From positions 1 to 16,480 of the forward strand of contig PDHQ01000551.1 in NCBI GenBank assembly GCA_003339415.1: a stretch of DNA of 16,480 bases. Direction: 5' to 3'. Of the stretch, positions 8,366 to 16,480 are shown one piece after another. This DNA comes from Ophiocordyceps camponoti-saundersi (nom. inval.). Taxonomy: Eukaryota > Ascomycota > Sordariomycetes > Hypocreales > Ophiocordycipitaceae. The position numbers and the translations under genes are program-made. Under the pieces are notes generated by a model. That model ran no database searches and was not told the origin of the DNA. It worked only from the letters and a program-made list of their open reading frames with translations. Position 1 is the first letter of the stretch. Every line of letters begins with the position of its first letter.

Positions 8366-8800
8366 GTAATTAATATAAAAATATCTTAAATAGCCTTTCT
8401 AATTAGGATAAATATCTCTTTATTTATCCTAAATATAGTTAATATTTCTTAATAAGTCTTTTTAAAATTTAAGTTTTAGTTTTTTTAAGTTAACTAATTT
8501 TAAAGTTAAATAATTTATACTTATAATTATATTATTTTTTATATAACTCTTATAATATAATTATATTAGCTATATTTTATAAAAAGGTAGCTATAATTAT
8601 AATTTAATTTTTACTAAAACTTTATTTTATTTTATTATAAGGTTAAGCGTTTTTAAGGCGAGTTTTTTTAATCGCTTAAAAGTTTAATTAAGGGCTTTAA
8701 ATATATATTTTAAAGCTAATTATAATTTCAATCTTAATTATATATAAAATACTTTTTATCTTATATAAGGATATAAAAGTTAAGTATATATTTATTAATT
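8366..8800. other. Gap between gypsy gag and LINE relic
   Basis: 435 bp of very AT-rich sequence in which I see no protein motif, LTR or terminal repeat. It should contain the start of gypsy gag and its 5' leader, and the junction with the LINE fragment. I looked for the 210-bp LTR in either orientation and did not find it. Confidence 0.5.
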
Positions 8801-9965
8801 ACTCGCTAGCGAAAAGTAAGCTTAGAATAATATTATAGCTTTAAAATATATTAAGTAAATAATAATATTAATATTATAAATAAATATTTTAAGCTAAGGA
8901 GAAAAGAAAGAAAAGAGGAAAAACTCTTATAGGCAAAATTTTAGTAAAATATATAAAGGTATATATTAATAGAGATAAGAAAGAGTATAGTAAAATCTAG
9001 ATAAGGAAGCGGTTATATTTCCTAGTAATTTTCACCCTAAAGTCTTTCTATATAATTTTATAATAAGGTTTTTAAAGTTATATAATTATAGTTAGAAATT
9101 ATTATAAAATATTTAGGGGAAATCCTTATAAGAGCTAGCGTATAATATAAGTTATTAGCTATATATTCTATTTTAAGTAAATATAAGCTAATTTTACTTT
9201 TTAATATAATAAAGAAAGTTTTAAAGATAATTATAGCTAGGAAAATTATATTAATTATAGAGGAGGTATAAATCCTCTCTAATAGCTAAATAAGTAATAA
9301 ATTATAACGCTTTACTAATATAGCGGTCCTTATATTTACTAAAATAATTAAAATAATTTAAGATTAAAATAGTACCGCCTTACTCCTTTTATTAGACCTT
9401 ACTAAAGCTTTTAATTATATTTTTTATAAAAAGTTAATTATTATTATAAACTATCTAAGCTTCCTTAAATAAGTTATAGCGTTTATCTAATTATACCTTA
9501 TAAACTATATTTTAAGATTAAAGTTTAATTATAAACTAAGCGATATTTTTTTAATTTAATAAAGAGTCCTTTAAAGGTTCCTTATATTAATAATTCTTTT
9601 CCTCTTATATATACCCTTATTATATTAACGCTTAAACTTAATATTAAGTTTACTTATAATAAGGGTTATAAATAATATTAATATCCTTAATATTAAGCGT
9701 AATAAAGCTTAGGTATTATTTTAATTTAAGTAAATATAGCGAATTTATAAATAATAAGTCTTAAAATATAAAATAACCTTTTATTTAGATAAAAGTAAAT
9801 TAATATATTTTATAAAAATAAGGTTAGTAGATATAACTACTTTTTAGCTTAGAGCTATAATAATATAGCTAATATAAAAAGCGCGATTTTTAGAGGTTTA
9901 GCTATATTATAAGCTATATTAGAAATCTTACTTTTTAAAATTTTTTAAAGGTTATATATAGTAGA
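8800..9965 (+). pseudogene. LINE (non-LTR) reverse transcriptase relic
   Basis: One plus-strand frame holds the LINE RT blocks in order. About 9155-9260 reads SILSKYKLILLFNIIKKVLK then ARKIILIIEE, matching 'YRPISLLNTIGKVLEKIIA-RI--l-E'. 9380-9415 reads LLLLDLTKAFN, the first catalytic-Asp block. 9563-9583 is the decayed GVPQGSP block followed by ILFLLYIPLL. 9665-9676 encodes VINN (followed by INIL), the former F-x-DD box with both Asp now Asn. Farther on, LDKSKLIYFIK and ARFLEV match the 'KSE-i-F' and 'RFLGV-L' thumb blocks. The nearest relatives are probably fungal Tad1-like LINEs (inference). Endonuclease and 3' parts are missing, so it is truncated at both ends. Every stop in the frame is TAA or TAG. 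Confidence 0.88.
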
Positions 9966-9992
9966 TAAAAATAGTAACGGATTAGAAAAAAA

Positions 9993-10004
9993 TATCACGT
10001 GATA
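9993..10004. repeat. 12-bp palindrome around CACGTG
   Basis: TATCACGTGATA is perfectly self-complementary and keeps both a CpA and a TpG, which is exceptional in this window. It lies about 30 bp after the point where the LINE frame stops making sense, so it may mark a junction or the end of another element. CACGTG is also an E-box-type site in fungi, but no gene nearby could use it. Confidence 0.6.
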
Positions 10005-10295
10005 GAGCGAGAAGAGAGGTATTATATAATAGTTAGATTAAGGAAAAAAGTAAAGACTAAAAGGTAGGAGAGGTGATTAAATTATAAGTATAAGATAATA
10101 ATACTAATAAAGTAGGTAGGAAAACCCTCTTTCTTTTATAGATAATTTCTTAGTAATAAAGGTACTTTCTAAGATACTTTAAAGTCCTTAGCTATAATAC
10201 TTTAATATAGCTATAAGACCTTTCTGCCCTCTTATTTATAAGTATTTTCCTTCTTTTATTATTTAACTTAGAAGATTAAGGTTTTACGGTAAAAC
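10005..10295. other. Unassigned spacer
   Basis: A purine-rich first half (10005-10120, many AGAGAG, GGAAA and AAAGTA runs) and a pyrimidine-rich second half (10120-10260, with CTTTCT and CCTTCTTTT). I see no protein motif, but two more surviving TpG sites (near 10073 and 10224) lie here. It could be leader or tail sequence of a lost element. Confidence 0.4.
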
Positions 10296-10324
10296 TTATA
10301 TATAATATATATAATATATATAAT
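10296..10324. repeat. Short TA-rich tandem repeat
   Basis: A short array of TATATATAA-like units similar in type to the satellite at the left edge, but with a 9-base step and only about three copies. Confidence 0.6.
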
Positions 10325-10330
10325 TAAGGC

Positions 10331-10460
10331 TATATAAGCGCTTAAGCCCTCGTACGCTTAGGCCTTATAAGCGCTATATATAAAACCTTATAAGCGCTAT
10401 AAGATAAGCGCTATAAAGTATATATATACGCTATAATAAGCCCCTATAAGCCTTAGTATA
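10331..10460. repeat. Iterated TATAAGCGCTATA palindromes
   Basis: Four copies of ATAAGCGCT(A/T)TA-type palindromes occur at about 10334, 10366, 10389 and 10404, with further half-sites (ACGCTATAATAAG near 10428, CTTAGGCC near 10357). Each is self-complementary around GCGC. The spacing is uneven, so this is a motif cluster and not a satellite. It sits at the left of the 10.3-11.9 kb unassigned block and could be an LTR, promoter or transposon-end relic. Confidence 0.6.
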
Positions 10461-11929
10461 TATAGCTTATTCCTTTTTTATATTATAAGTTTTAGGCTAT
10501 ATTAAAAGCTTATCTCTTCTTTAATTATTATAAAATAATATATATTATATAGCGTTTTAAAAGCGCTTTAAAATAGTTTAGATATTATATTATAAAACGT
10601 ACTAAAAGTAGTTATAAATAATTATATAAGCTTATTATAGCTATCTTTTTATATATACTCTTATAGCCTTTTTTAAAGTATATATTATATATACTTTTTA
10701 TTAGATTTTTATATATATATTTTCTAAAAGTAAAAAATATTTATTATATAGTTATAGAAAGTTTATTAAAAATTATAAGATAGTAAAACTTTATAGGAAA
10801 AAGCTTATCTTATATATATATTATTATTTAATAAAAGCTTAAAAGAAAAAAATAACTAAAAAGTATATATTATAACTAGTAAAACCTTTATATAAGAAAA
10901 AGAACTAAATTTATATAAAGGAAAAGTTTAAAAGTAAATTAAAAAACTTAAAAAACCTTTTTATAATAAGAAATAGTTATTTATTAACTTAAATAATAAT
11001 AAATTATACGCTAATATACTTTATATAGCTTAGAACTATTTTATATATATTCTAAAAGGGGGAAAAACCGGAGAACCTAAAGTAAAACCCTCCTTTTAAG
11101 CGTTACCTTAACTTTAAGTTAAACCCCGCTTATACTTAATACTTTATATATTTAATAAGTTTAATATTAACTAATAATTTAAAAGCTTATATTTCCCTTA
11201 AAGTAAACTCCGCGGTAATAAAAATATATATAAACTAAGTTTAATATAAAGTTTATATAGCTTACTTATCCTCCTAGCTATTATTATTACTATAAACTAA
11301 ATCTTTATATTTAATTAAAATAGCCTTAATAATCTAATTTATTAAGGCCTTATTAATATAGCTTAGGAATATATAAAAATTTTATTATTTTATAATAAAC
11401 CTTATAATAGCTAATTTTAAAAAATAGCTAAATTATTATAATAAAGCTATAAATAAATATAAAGTTAAAGTTAAAGGAGAAAATATTATTATATTTACTT
11501 TTTAGCGTTTCCGCCTTAACTATTATTAATTTCTAGTTAGTATTAAAAAAGGAGGAGGAGGAGTAATATATATAAAATTCTAGTTTATAAACTTTTAAGG
11601 TTAAGTAATATATATATCTTTCGCTTAATCTTATATTACTTTTATTTTAAAGTAAAGTTAACTTTACTTAAGGTAAAATTTTTAATAAAAAAAATAATAA
11701 TATAATTTTTTCTATAAGCTATAAAATAAGCGAATTTACTTTTTATATATAAAGCGGTAAAATATTTACTATATTATAGCCTTATTATATAATATTTAGT
11801 AATATATCTAAATTAATAATATTTAAAATATTATTAAAGTTAGACTTTTAATATATATAGTTTAATATTAAAAATCTTTATTTATATTATTATACTTTTA
11901 TTATAAATTTAATTTATATTTATTACGCT
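10461..11929. other. Unassigned AT-rich block, probably decayed retroelement
   Basis: About 1.5 kb between the palindrome cluster and the second gypsy fragment. I read both strands and saw stretches of Lys/Asn-rich sequence but no block I can assign. If the gypsy copy to the right were complete, its gag and RT would lie here on the plus strand. I could not find the zinc knuckle, YxDD or TDAS equivalents. A GGAGGAGGAGGAG run is at 11551-11563. It may be a different, older element. Confidence 0.4.
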
Positions 11930-12854
11930 ATTAATAATAACTATTAAGGAATTTTATTAAATTTTAAAATAATATTTTTTTATATATAGTTATATTATTA
12001 AAACCTTATTTAATAATTTAATCTTTTTTTAAAAAGCTTTCTTACCGCCCTATTATAAAGCTTACGCTAATACCCTTTTTATAATAAAAATATAACCTTT
12101 ACTAATTAAGTATACCTTTTTTTTTAAAAATAATATAAAATTACCTTAAATTAAATTAAAGCTTATAAATAATATTTTAAAATATTATTATAATATTACT
12201 ATTAAGTAATTTCCTTATTATAAAAGCTTAGCTTTACTTATAAAATTTATAATTAATATTTATTATAATTACCTTAAAGCTTTAAACTTAAAGTAAAGTA
12301 GCTATAAAGTTAAAATAAATTATAAGCTATTATTTATATTACTTAGAAACTTATTTTTTAATAATTTTCTCTAATATTTTAGCTATAATTATAGCTTATA
12401 TTAAAAGAATTCTGCTCCCCTTAAAGCTATAAAAAAGAGAGGAAATTATAATTATAATAGCTAAGAAGATATTACTAACTAATAAAATTAAAATAAAGGG
12501 GGTATTTTCCTAAACCCTCTTAGACTCCGCTACTTATTTAATAATTACTTATATAAAGATAAAAATATTTCCTAAAATAATCTTATTAATATTTACCTTA
12601 ACTTTTAATAAAATAATAAGTATAGTAAACTTTTAAGTTTAAAATTATTACGATTTAGAGTAAAGCTATATTTTAAGTAAAAAATTTTCGCGGTTATAAT
12701 TAACTTATATAGTATCGCCCTCTCCCTTAGAGTTACTCTAAGTATAGCTAGCTATTATTATAAGGTAATAGAGAGAGCGGAGTCTACTTATAATATAAGA
12801 GTAAGAAGTTTATATTTACGTTACTATAAGCGTAAAATTTATATAATATATAAA
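11930..12854 (+). mobile_element. Second gypsy copy, 3' fragment (inverted)
   Basis: The reverse complement aligns along its length with 437-1375 of the first gypsy element with few gaps. Shared landmarks are the TTTTAAAATATT block (about 12174-12186 versus 1124-1136), the TATATAAAGATAAAAATAT segment (about 12550-12568 versus 740-760) and the AAGTTTATATTTA stretch near 12808. The frame containing FIYSYIIKTLFNNLIFFQKA (plus strand, about 11975-12040) is the same as in the first copy (minus strand, 1330-1270). The fragment stops at about 12854, exactly where the first copy passes into its 3' internal region and LTR. Here the neighbour is instead copia RNase H, so this copy has lost its LTR. Confidence 0.8.
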
Positions 12855-12857
12855 AGT

Positions 12858-13637
12858 TATTTATTAGCTTAAAAGAAGGCGGCGGAATTTATTAAATTTA
12901 CTAGCTAGGAGCTTTTTAATAAATATATTTATTATATTATCTTTAAACCTTATATAATATATTTATATTTTATTATTTCTTATATTATTTTTAATAAAAA
13001 AGTAAGCTAAGTTTATACTTTTAGTTTTTTTATAAATTTTAAGATTTTATATTAATTTAATAGCTACTTAATTATCTATAAGTATAAGAGGTATAGTATT
13101 AATTATATTAATATTTAAAAGCTAATTTATAGTTATAAATAACTTTTATATATATAAAGCTTTTTAGTAGCTTTTTTAAAGCTTATAAATTCTACTTCGT
13201 AAGTAAATAAAGCTATAGATTTTTATTTTTTATAGCCCTAGCTTATTAAATTATTATATATATAAAAATAGTAACTAGATATAGATTTATAGTTTGTTAA
13301 ATTAGAAGCTTAGCTAGTATTTATTAAACCTCTTATAAAATTATTATTAAAAGCGATATTATAGGTATAAGTTAGTTTTAAATTTAGATATTTATTTAAG
13401 TATTTTTAGATTATATTTAAAGTAGTATATATATAATATTTAGCTTAGAAGTAAATCTAGTGTAAGAAATTATAGTATATAATATATTAAGTTTTATTTT
13501 TATAATAAGATATAAAAGGGAGCTTATTTCCTTATAATACTATAAAATAATATCTTTTCTAAGTTTTATAGTAGCTTTTTTAAGCTTAATTCTAAGTTTA
13601 AAAAGTATTTTAAATATCCCTAAAAACTCTTTATTCT
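12858..13637 (-). pseudogene. copia pol: RT end and RNase H relic
   Basis: On the minus strand from 13637 the frame reads KEFLGIFKILF, then KEISSLLYLI, then YTIISYTRFTSKLNIIYI. These match copia blocks 'Y-----GsLlYL---TRPDI-yaV---sRf---P---h'. After frame changes come TYNIAFNNNFIRGFINTS, SISSYYFYIYNNLIS, then KKQKSIALFTYEVEFISFKK (about 13155-13230). The last is the RNase H 'QK-vAlST-EAEyia-s-a' block. Next come DNQVAIKLIQNLK and KSINLAYFFI, matching 'DN-sA--l--NP--H-RtKHIdi-yhf-r'. The relic ends near 12858 without an LTR. It continues the RT frame that ends at 15419 once the inserted LTR element is removed. Confidence 0.87.
13633..13637. repeat. Target-site duplication ATTCT (left)
   Basis: The five bases ATTCT directly precede the left LTR and recur directly after the right LTR at 15414-15418. 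Joining the flanks at one copy restores the copia frame (minus strand: YIYLKN into KEFLG). Confidence 0.85.
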
Positions 13638-13847
13638 TATAATAATCTTACTAAAGCGACTGCAAAAGTAAGCTAAAGTAATATTATAATTAAAGCTATC
13701 GAAGAGAGGAAGGAGAGGGGAGAGAAGCCCCCCTCCTAAGCTAGCTATATACCCCGCGCGATAACTAAGCGCTATCGGGAAGACCTAAATATATCCGCTA
13801 TAATCCCCCCTATCTAGCTACGATTAGTTATAAACTAATCCTTTATA
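13638..13847 (+). repeat. Left (5') LTR, 210 bp
   Basis: Begins TATAATAATCTTAC and ends CTAATCCTTTATA. It contains a purine block (about 13701-13730), a run of Cs, and a GCGCGATAACTAAGCGCTATCG segment with short inverted character. It keeps TGCA at 13661-13664 where the right LTR has TATA, so this LTR took fewer RIP hits. The first base after it starts TAGCCCCC, which could be a RIP-altered primer-binding site (TGG to TAG). Confidence 0.9.
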
Positions 13848-15118
13848 TAGCCCCCTTTTTAGGCTAGCCGAGGAGGCGGGAGCGTAGGATAGAAAAGTTA
13901 TATATTACTACGCTAGTAAGATATTTTATATAATCCCTAGCTAATAGCCTAATAGCCTCCGTAAAAATAAGGATAAGAGGGCGGAAAAGCTCCCTTATAG
14001 CTTAAGGAATTAAACCCCGATTTTTATAAGGAAAATTCTAATAAGCTTAAAATCGTAGCACCGCTTAAGGTAAGAAAAAATAAACTTATATATTAATAGT
14101 AAAAACTTACTTATATAGCTAATATATAAGATTAGATAGTACCGTGCTAGTTATAGGAAGCTTAGAGAATACCTTAATTATAGTAAATAGTAAAGCTAGC
14201 TATATACTTATTACTATATACCGCTAGTGCTAGTTTATAAGCTAGGGCGTAATATAATTATAATACGTATTTACTAATAAATTTATATACCTAAGCTATA
14301 TATAAACTATCCTTATATAAGGTAACGTAATAAAGTTAGAAATTACCTAAGCTATAATATCTAGCGTATACTTATCCCTCCTTACTCATTATCCCCTTAA
14401 TTAAAATACTTTAAATCTACCTTTAACTACCTTACTTTACTTATAAAAAGCCCTAACCTTAATATCCCTATTTACTTATAAAGCTTTAAATAGTTACGCT
14501 TAAAATAACTAATTTAATTATACTAATAGTAATACTAGCGCTTAGTAATACTAAAATAAGATTATATAAATAAGATATTTATTAGGTTAGCTATAAGGGG
14601 GGGCGGTAAATTAACTAGCGCGTTAGGAATATTCCTAGAACTAAATACTTTATTAAAGCTTTAGAGAAAGCTAGTAAAGGCCGCGTACGTTATAAGCTAA
14701 TTCTTATAATTTAAGCGCTCTTATAACTCCTTACGTAGCTTAGAAAAAAGTAAAATAATCTTAGTATAGTTAAACTAATTTAATAGCCTAGCCTTAAAGA
14801 GGGAAAACTCCTACCTTATAATATATTCTCTAAGGGCCTCTAATAGCCCCTAATATATCTTAACTAGGGAAAGACTTATATAACGCTCCTTATAACTTTC
14901 CCTAAGAAGCTTAAAGATATATACTAAAAAAGCTTTAAGCTAAAAAGAAAAATCTATAACTATAGTAATATATAGAAAGAATATTTACTAGAAAATACTA
15001 AGATAAGAAAAAATATAATAAAACTAGGACTTCGGCTCCTTAATTATAGCTCCGTTAATAGTAAATTTAGCACGTATAATAGCTAGCTAAAAATCTAGGC
15101 CGGAATAAGCTAAGAGCG
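13848..15118 (+). mobile_element. Interior of the 1.78-kb LTR element, no product recognised
   Basis: About 1.27 kb of somewhat GC-richer DNA with several surviving CpA/TpG sites (near 14060, 14145, 14227, 14387 and 15071). A plus-strand frame from about 14630 (NIPRTKYFIKALEKASKGR, later LLPYNIFSKGL and KEYLLENTKIRKNIIKLGL) has somewhat coding-like composition, but its stop density is not clearly lower than chance and I do not recognise it. A GC-rich purine stretch follows the left LTR (GGAGGCGGGAGCG near 13872). It may be a captured or wholly non-coding interior, as in LARD- or TRIM-type elements. Confidence 0.5.
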
Positions 15119-15185
15119 GCTTTAATATAGGTAAAATTTAATAGCGTTTTATACTAAGATTTTACTTTTACGTTTAGTTAGCGGT

Positions 15186-15193
15186 AAGAGGAG
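15186..15193 (+). promoter_or_regulatory. Possible polypurine tract
   Basis: AAGAGGAG lies 10 bases before the right LTR; the counterpart in the gypsy copy reads AAAAGAAG on the minus strand near 364-371. A polypurine tract primes plus-strand DNA synthesis and normally abuts the LTR, so the 10-base gap makes this assignment tentative. Confidence 0.35.
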
Positions 15194-15203
15194 CTTTAAT
15201 TAA

Positions 15204-15413
15204 TATAATAGTCTTATTAAAGCGATTATAAAAATAAGCTAAAGTAATATTATAATTAAAGCTATCGAAAAGAGGAAGGAGAGGGGAGAGAAGCCCCCCT
15301 CCTAAGCTAGCTATATACCCTACGCGATAACTAAGCGCTATCGGGAAGACTTAAATATATCCGCTATAATCCCCCTTATCTAGCTATAATTAGTTATAGA
15401 CTAATCCCTTATA
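15204..15413 (+). repeat. Right (3') LTR, 210 bp
   Basis: Begins TATAATAGTCTTAT and ends CTAATCCCTTATA, aligning without gaps to the left LTR. It carries more RIP products (for example TATA at 15227-15230 against TGCA on the left). Directly followed by the target duplication ATTCT. Confidence 0.9.
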
Positions 15414-15418
15414 ATTCT
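15414..15418. repeat. Target-site duplication ATTCT (right)
   Basis: Matches 13633-13637 and closes the inserted LTR element. The copia RT frame resumes immediately to the right on the minus strand. Confidence 0.85.
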
Positions 15419-16353
15419 TAAGATATATATAATATTTTATTTACTTTATTTATTTTATATTTATATTTAGAAAGTTTTCTAAATTTCCTAAATTTTATAA
15501 AGCTAAGTGTTTTTCTATTTAGCTAAATAGATTATTTATTATATTTTTTATAGCCCTTATAACTAGGAAGTTATTTATATAGATAGCTATAATTATATTT
15601 TTATTTATATATATAAAAACCCCTTTATTTATAGATAAGGCTTTAAAGCTTACCTTTTCGAGAGTATTAGATAGGTAGTTATACTAAAGCTTAGGACTTT
15701 ATTTTAAGCTATATAATACTTTCTTTAATTTTATTATAAGGTCTTTATTATCTTTATATAAAGGATATTATTTATTATAATAATATTTTTATATATAACC
15801 TTTAAAGCCTTCTTAAAATTTTATATAAATATTTATATTTATATTTACGTAAATAAAAGTATTCTTTATATTATATTATTTAATTAGCTAGCTATTTTTA
15901 ACTATTATATTTAAAAGAATTCTTATAAATTTAAGCCTTATAGTTATAGAAAAGGTATTTATATAATCTAATCTTTATATTTAGTTAAAACCTTAAATAT
16001 TAAATCTAAATTTATATTTTAATATATTATTATTATTATCCTTTTTTATTTTATAAACCTAGCAGCTACTTAGAGCCTCCCTATCTCTTAGAAAGTTTAT
16101 TATTTCCTAGGTTTTTTATCTTATTAATTCTTCTAATTTTAGAAGTATTAATTTATTTTATTTTTTAGCTTCTAAGCTTTTTTTAGCCTATTTATAATTT
16201 TTAAGCTTTAAAGGATTTATATTTTCTAAAATATATAGTATTAATTCTAAGTTTATATTTATTATAATATTTATTTCGGGGTATACTTTATATTTATTAT
16301 AAAACTCTACTAGCTTTCTAAGTAGCTATATTTTAACTTAAGTTTTAAAATCC
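15419..16353 (-). pseudogene. copia pol: reverse transcriptase relic
   Basis: From about 16070 on the minus strand a frame reads VYKIKKDNNNNILKYKFRF, then LDYINTFSITIR, then YNIKNTFIYVNININIYIKF, then KDNKDLIIKLKKVLYSLK, and then EKVSFKALSINKGVFIY. These match copia RT: 'WvyKiK-d--G-i-kyKARlVa-G', 'DY-etFsPvvr', 'qmDVk-AFLhg-L-eevYm--P-Gf' and 'v--L-KaLYGLKQsPR-W'. At 15570-15581 the codons read YINN followed by FLVI, the decayed YVDD box. The part to 15419 (NLENFLNINIK, YIYL) matches 'dlGel-yfLGi-i'. Stops are TAA/TAG at expected Gln/Trp sites. Upstream of about 16080 the sequence is more decayed and integrase is not visible. Confidence 0.9.

Positions 16354-16480
<127 letters not shown>

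Larger units (their letters stand above)
148..8400 (-). mobile_element. Ty3/gypsy LTR retrotransposon relic, nested
   Basis: Reading the minus strand from about 8365 down gives gag with a zinc knuckle, then the start of reverse transcriptase, a break at 6281 caused by inserted element Y, the rest of RT from 2253, RNase H, a 3' region and a 3' LTR. The gag-RT-RNase H-LTR order fits an LTR retrotransposon, and the RT/RNase H motifs are of gypsy type. Integrase could not be recognised: only about 740 bp (443-1180) separate RNase H from the shared 3' region, less than a full integrase needs. No 5' LTR was found near 8400-8800, so the 5' end is lost or disrupted next to the LINE relic. Confidence 0.8.
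13638..15413 (+). mobile_element. 1776-bp non-autonomous LTR element inserted in copia
   Basis: Two direct 210-bp repeats (13638-13847, 15204-15413) bound a 1356-bp interior. A perfect 5-bp target duplication (ATTCT) flanks the whole, and the insertion point lies inside a copia frame. By size it cannot encode a full gag-pol, and I see no RT, protease or integrase block inside, so it must have moved using another element's proteins. The LTR and adjacent 85 bp match the gypsy element at 148-442, making gypsy the likely helper. The LTRs differ from each other at about 15 positions, all transitions. The interior is more GC-rich than its surroundings. Confidence 0.88.
12858..16353 (-). mobile_element. 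Ty1/copia LTR retrotransposon relic, nested
   Basis: RT (16070-15419) followed by RNase H (13637-12858) on the minus strand is the copia order. Gag, protease and integrase would lie beyond the right window edge or be lost. The element is split by the 1776-bp LTR element at 13638-15413, whose duplicated target ATTCT marks the exact empty site. It is truncated on the 3' side at the junction with the gypsy fragment at about 12855. Confidence 0.87.

Noticed and set aside
10331..10460. CRISPR-like array
   Set aside because: The repeated units are short palindromes with irregular spacing and no constant-length spacers, in a eukaryotic context.
11930..12854. Independent DNA transposon with its end at 12854
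   Set aside because: It aligns with the gypsy body at 437-1375, in which RNase H and RT are recognisable further upstream.
13848..15118. Gag gene inside the short LTR element
   Set aside because: Stop density in the best frame is not lower than expected for this composition, and no gag or zinc-knuckle motif was found.

Overview
The window looks like a repeat graveyard from a filamentous ascomycete, in an AT-rich block that has been through near-saturating repeat-induced point mutation (RIP). CpA and TpG are almost absent (roughly 40-50 in 16.5 kb by eye), TpA is everywhere, and CpG, GpA and TpC survive. I find no intact gene, tRNA or rRNA. What remains are transposable-element relics, recognised by reading through TAA/TAG codons that sit where Gln, Trp or Arg codons are expected and by aligning copies with each other.

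Layout. 1-126 is a perfect 7-bp satellite. 148 to about 8400 is a Ty3/gypsy-type LTR retrotransposon on the minus strand: 3' LTR (148-357), 3' internal region, RNase H and reverse transcriptase C-half (about 1180-2253), RT N-half (6281-6650), and gag with a zinc-knuckle relic (7560-8365). Its RT is split by a 4.0-kb insertion (2254-6280, 'element Y') flanked by an 18-bp direct repeat. Y carries two plus-strand coding-like frames that I do not recognise, plus GC-rich, palindrome-bearing ends. 8800-9965 is a LINE reverse transcriptase relic on the plus strand. 9965-11930 holds short palindromic motif clusters but no protein I can name. 11930-12854 is a second gypsy fragment, plus strand, inverted relative to the first. 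12858-16353 is a Ty1/copia relic on the minus strand (RT, then RNase H), interrupted by a 1776-bp LTR element (13638-15413) with 210-bp LTRs and a perfect 5-bp target duplication. 16354-16480 is an (ATT)n microsatellite.

How the parts relate. The short LTR element and the large gypsy element share the LTR and the adjacent 85 bp of 3' internal sequence, so the short one looks like a non-autonomous partner of the gypsy family. Removing it restores one copia frame. Removing element Y restores one gypsy RT frame. The region therefore records at least two rounds of nested insertion. Within the short element, the two LTRs differ only by transitions, including a TGCA to TATA pair, which is RIP caught in the act.

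The best candidates for something undescribed are element Y and the 1.78-kb LTR element.
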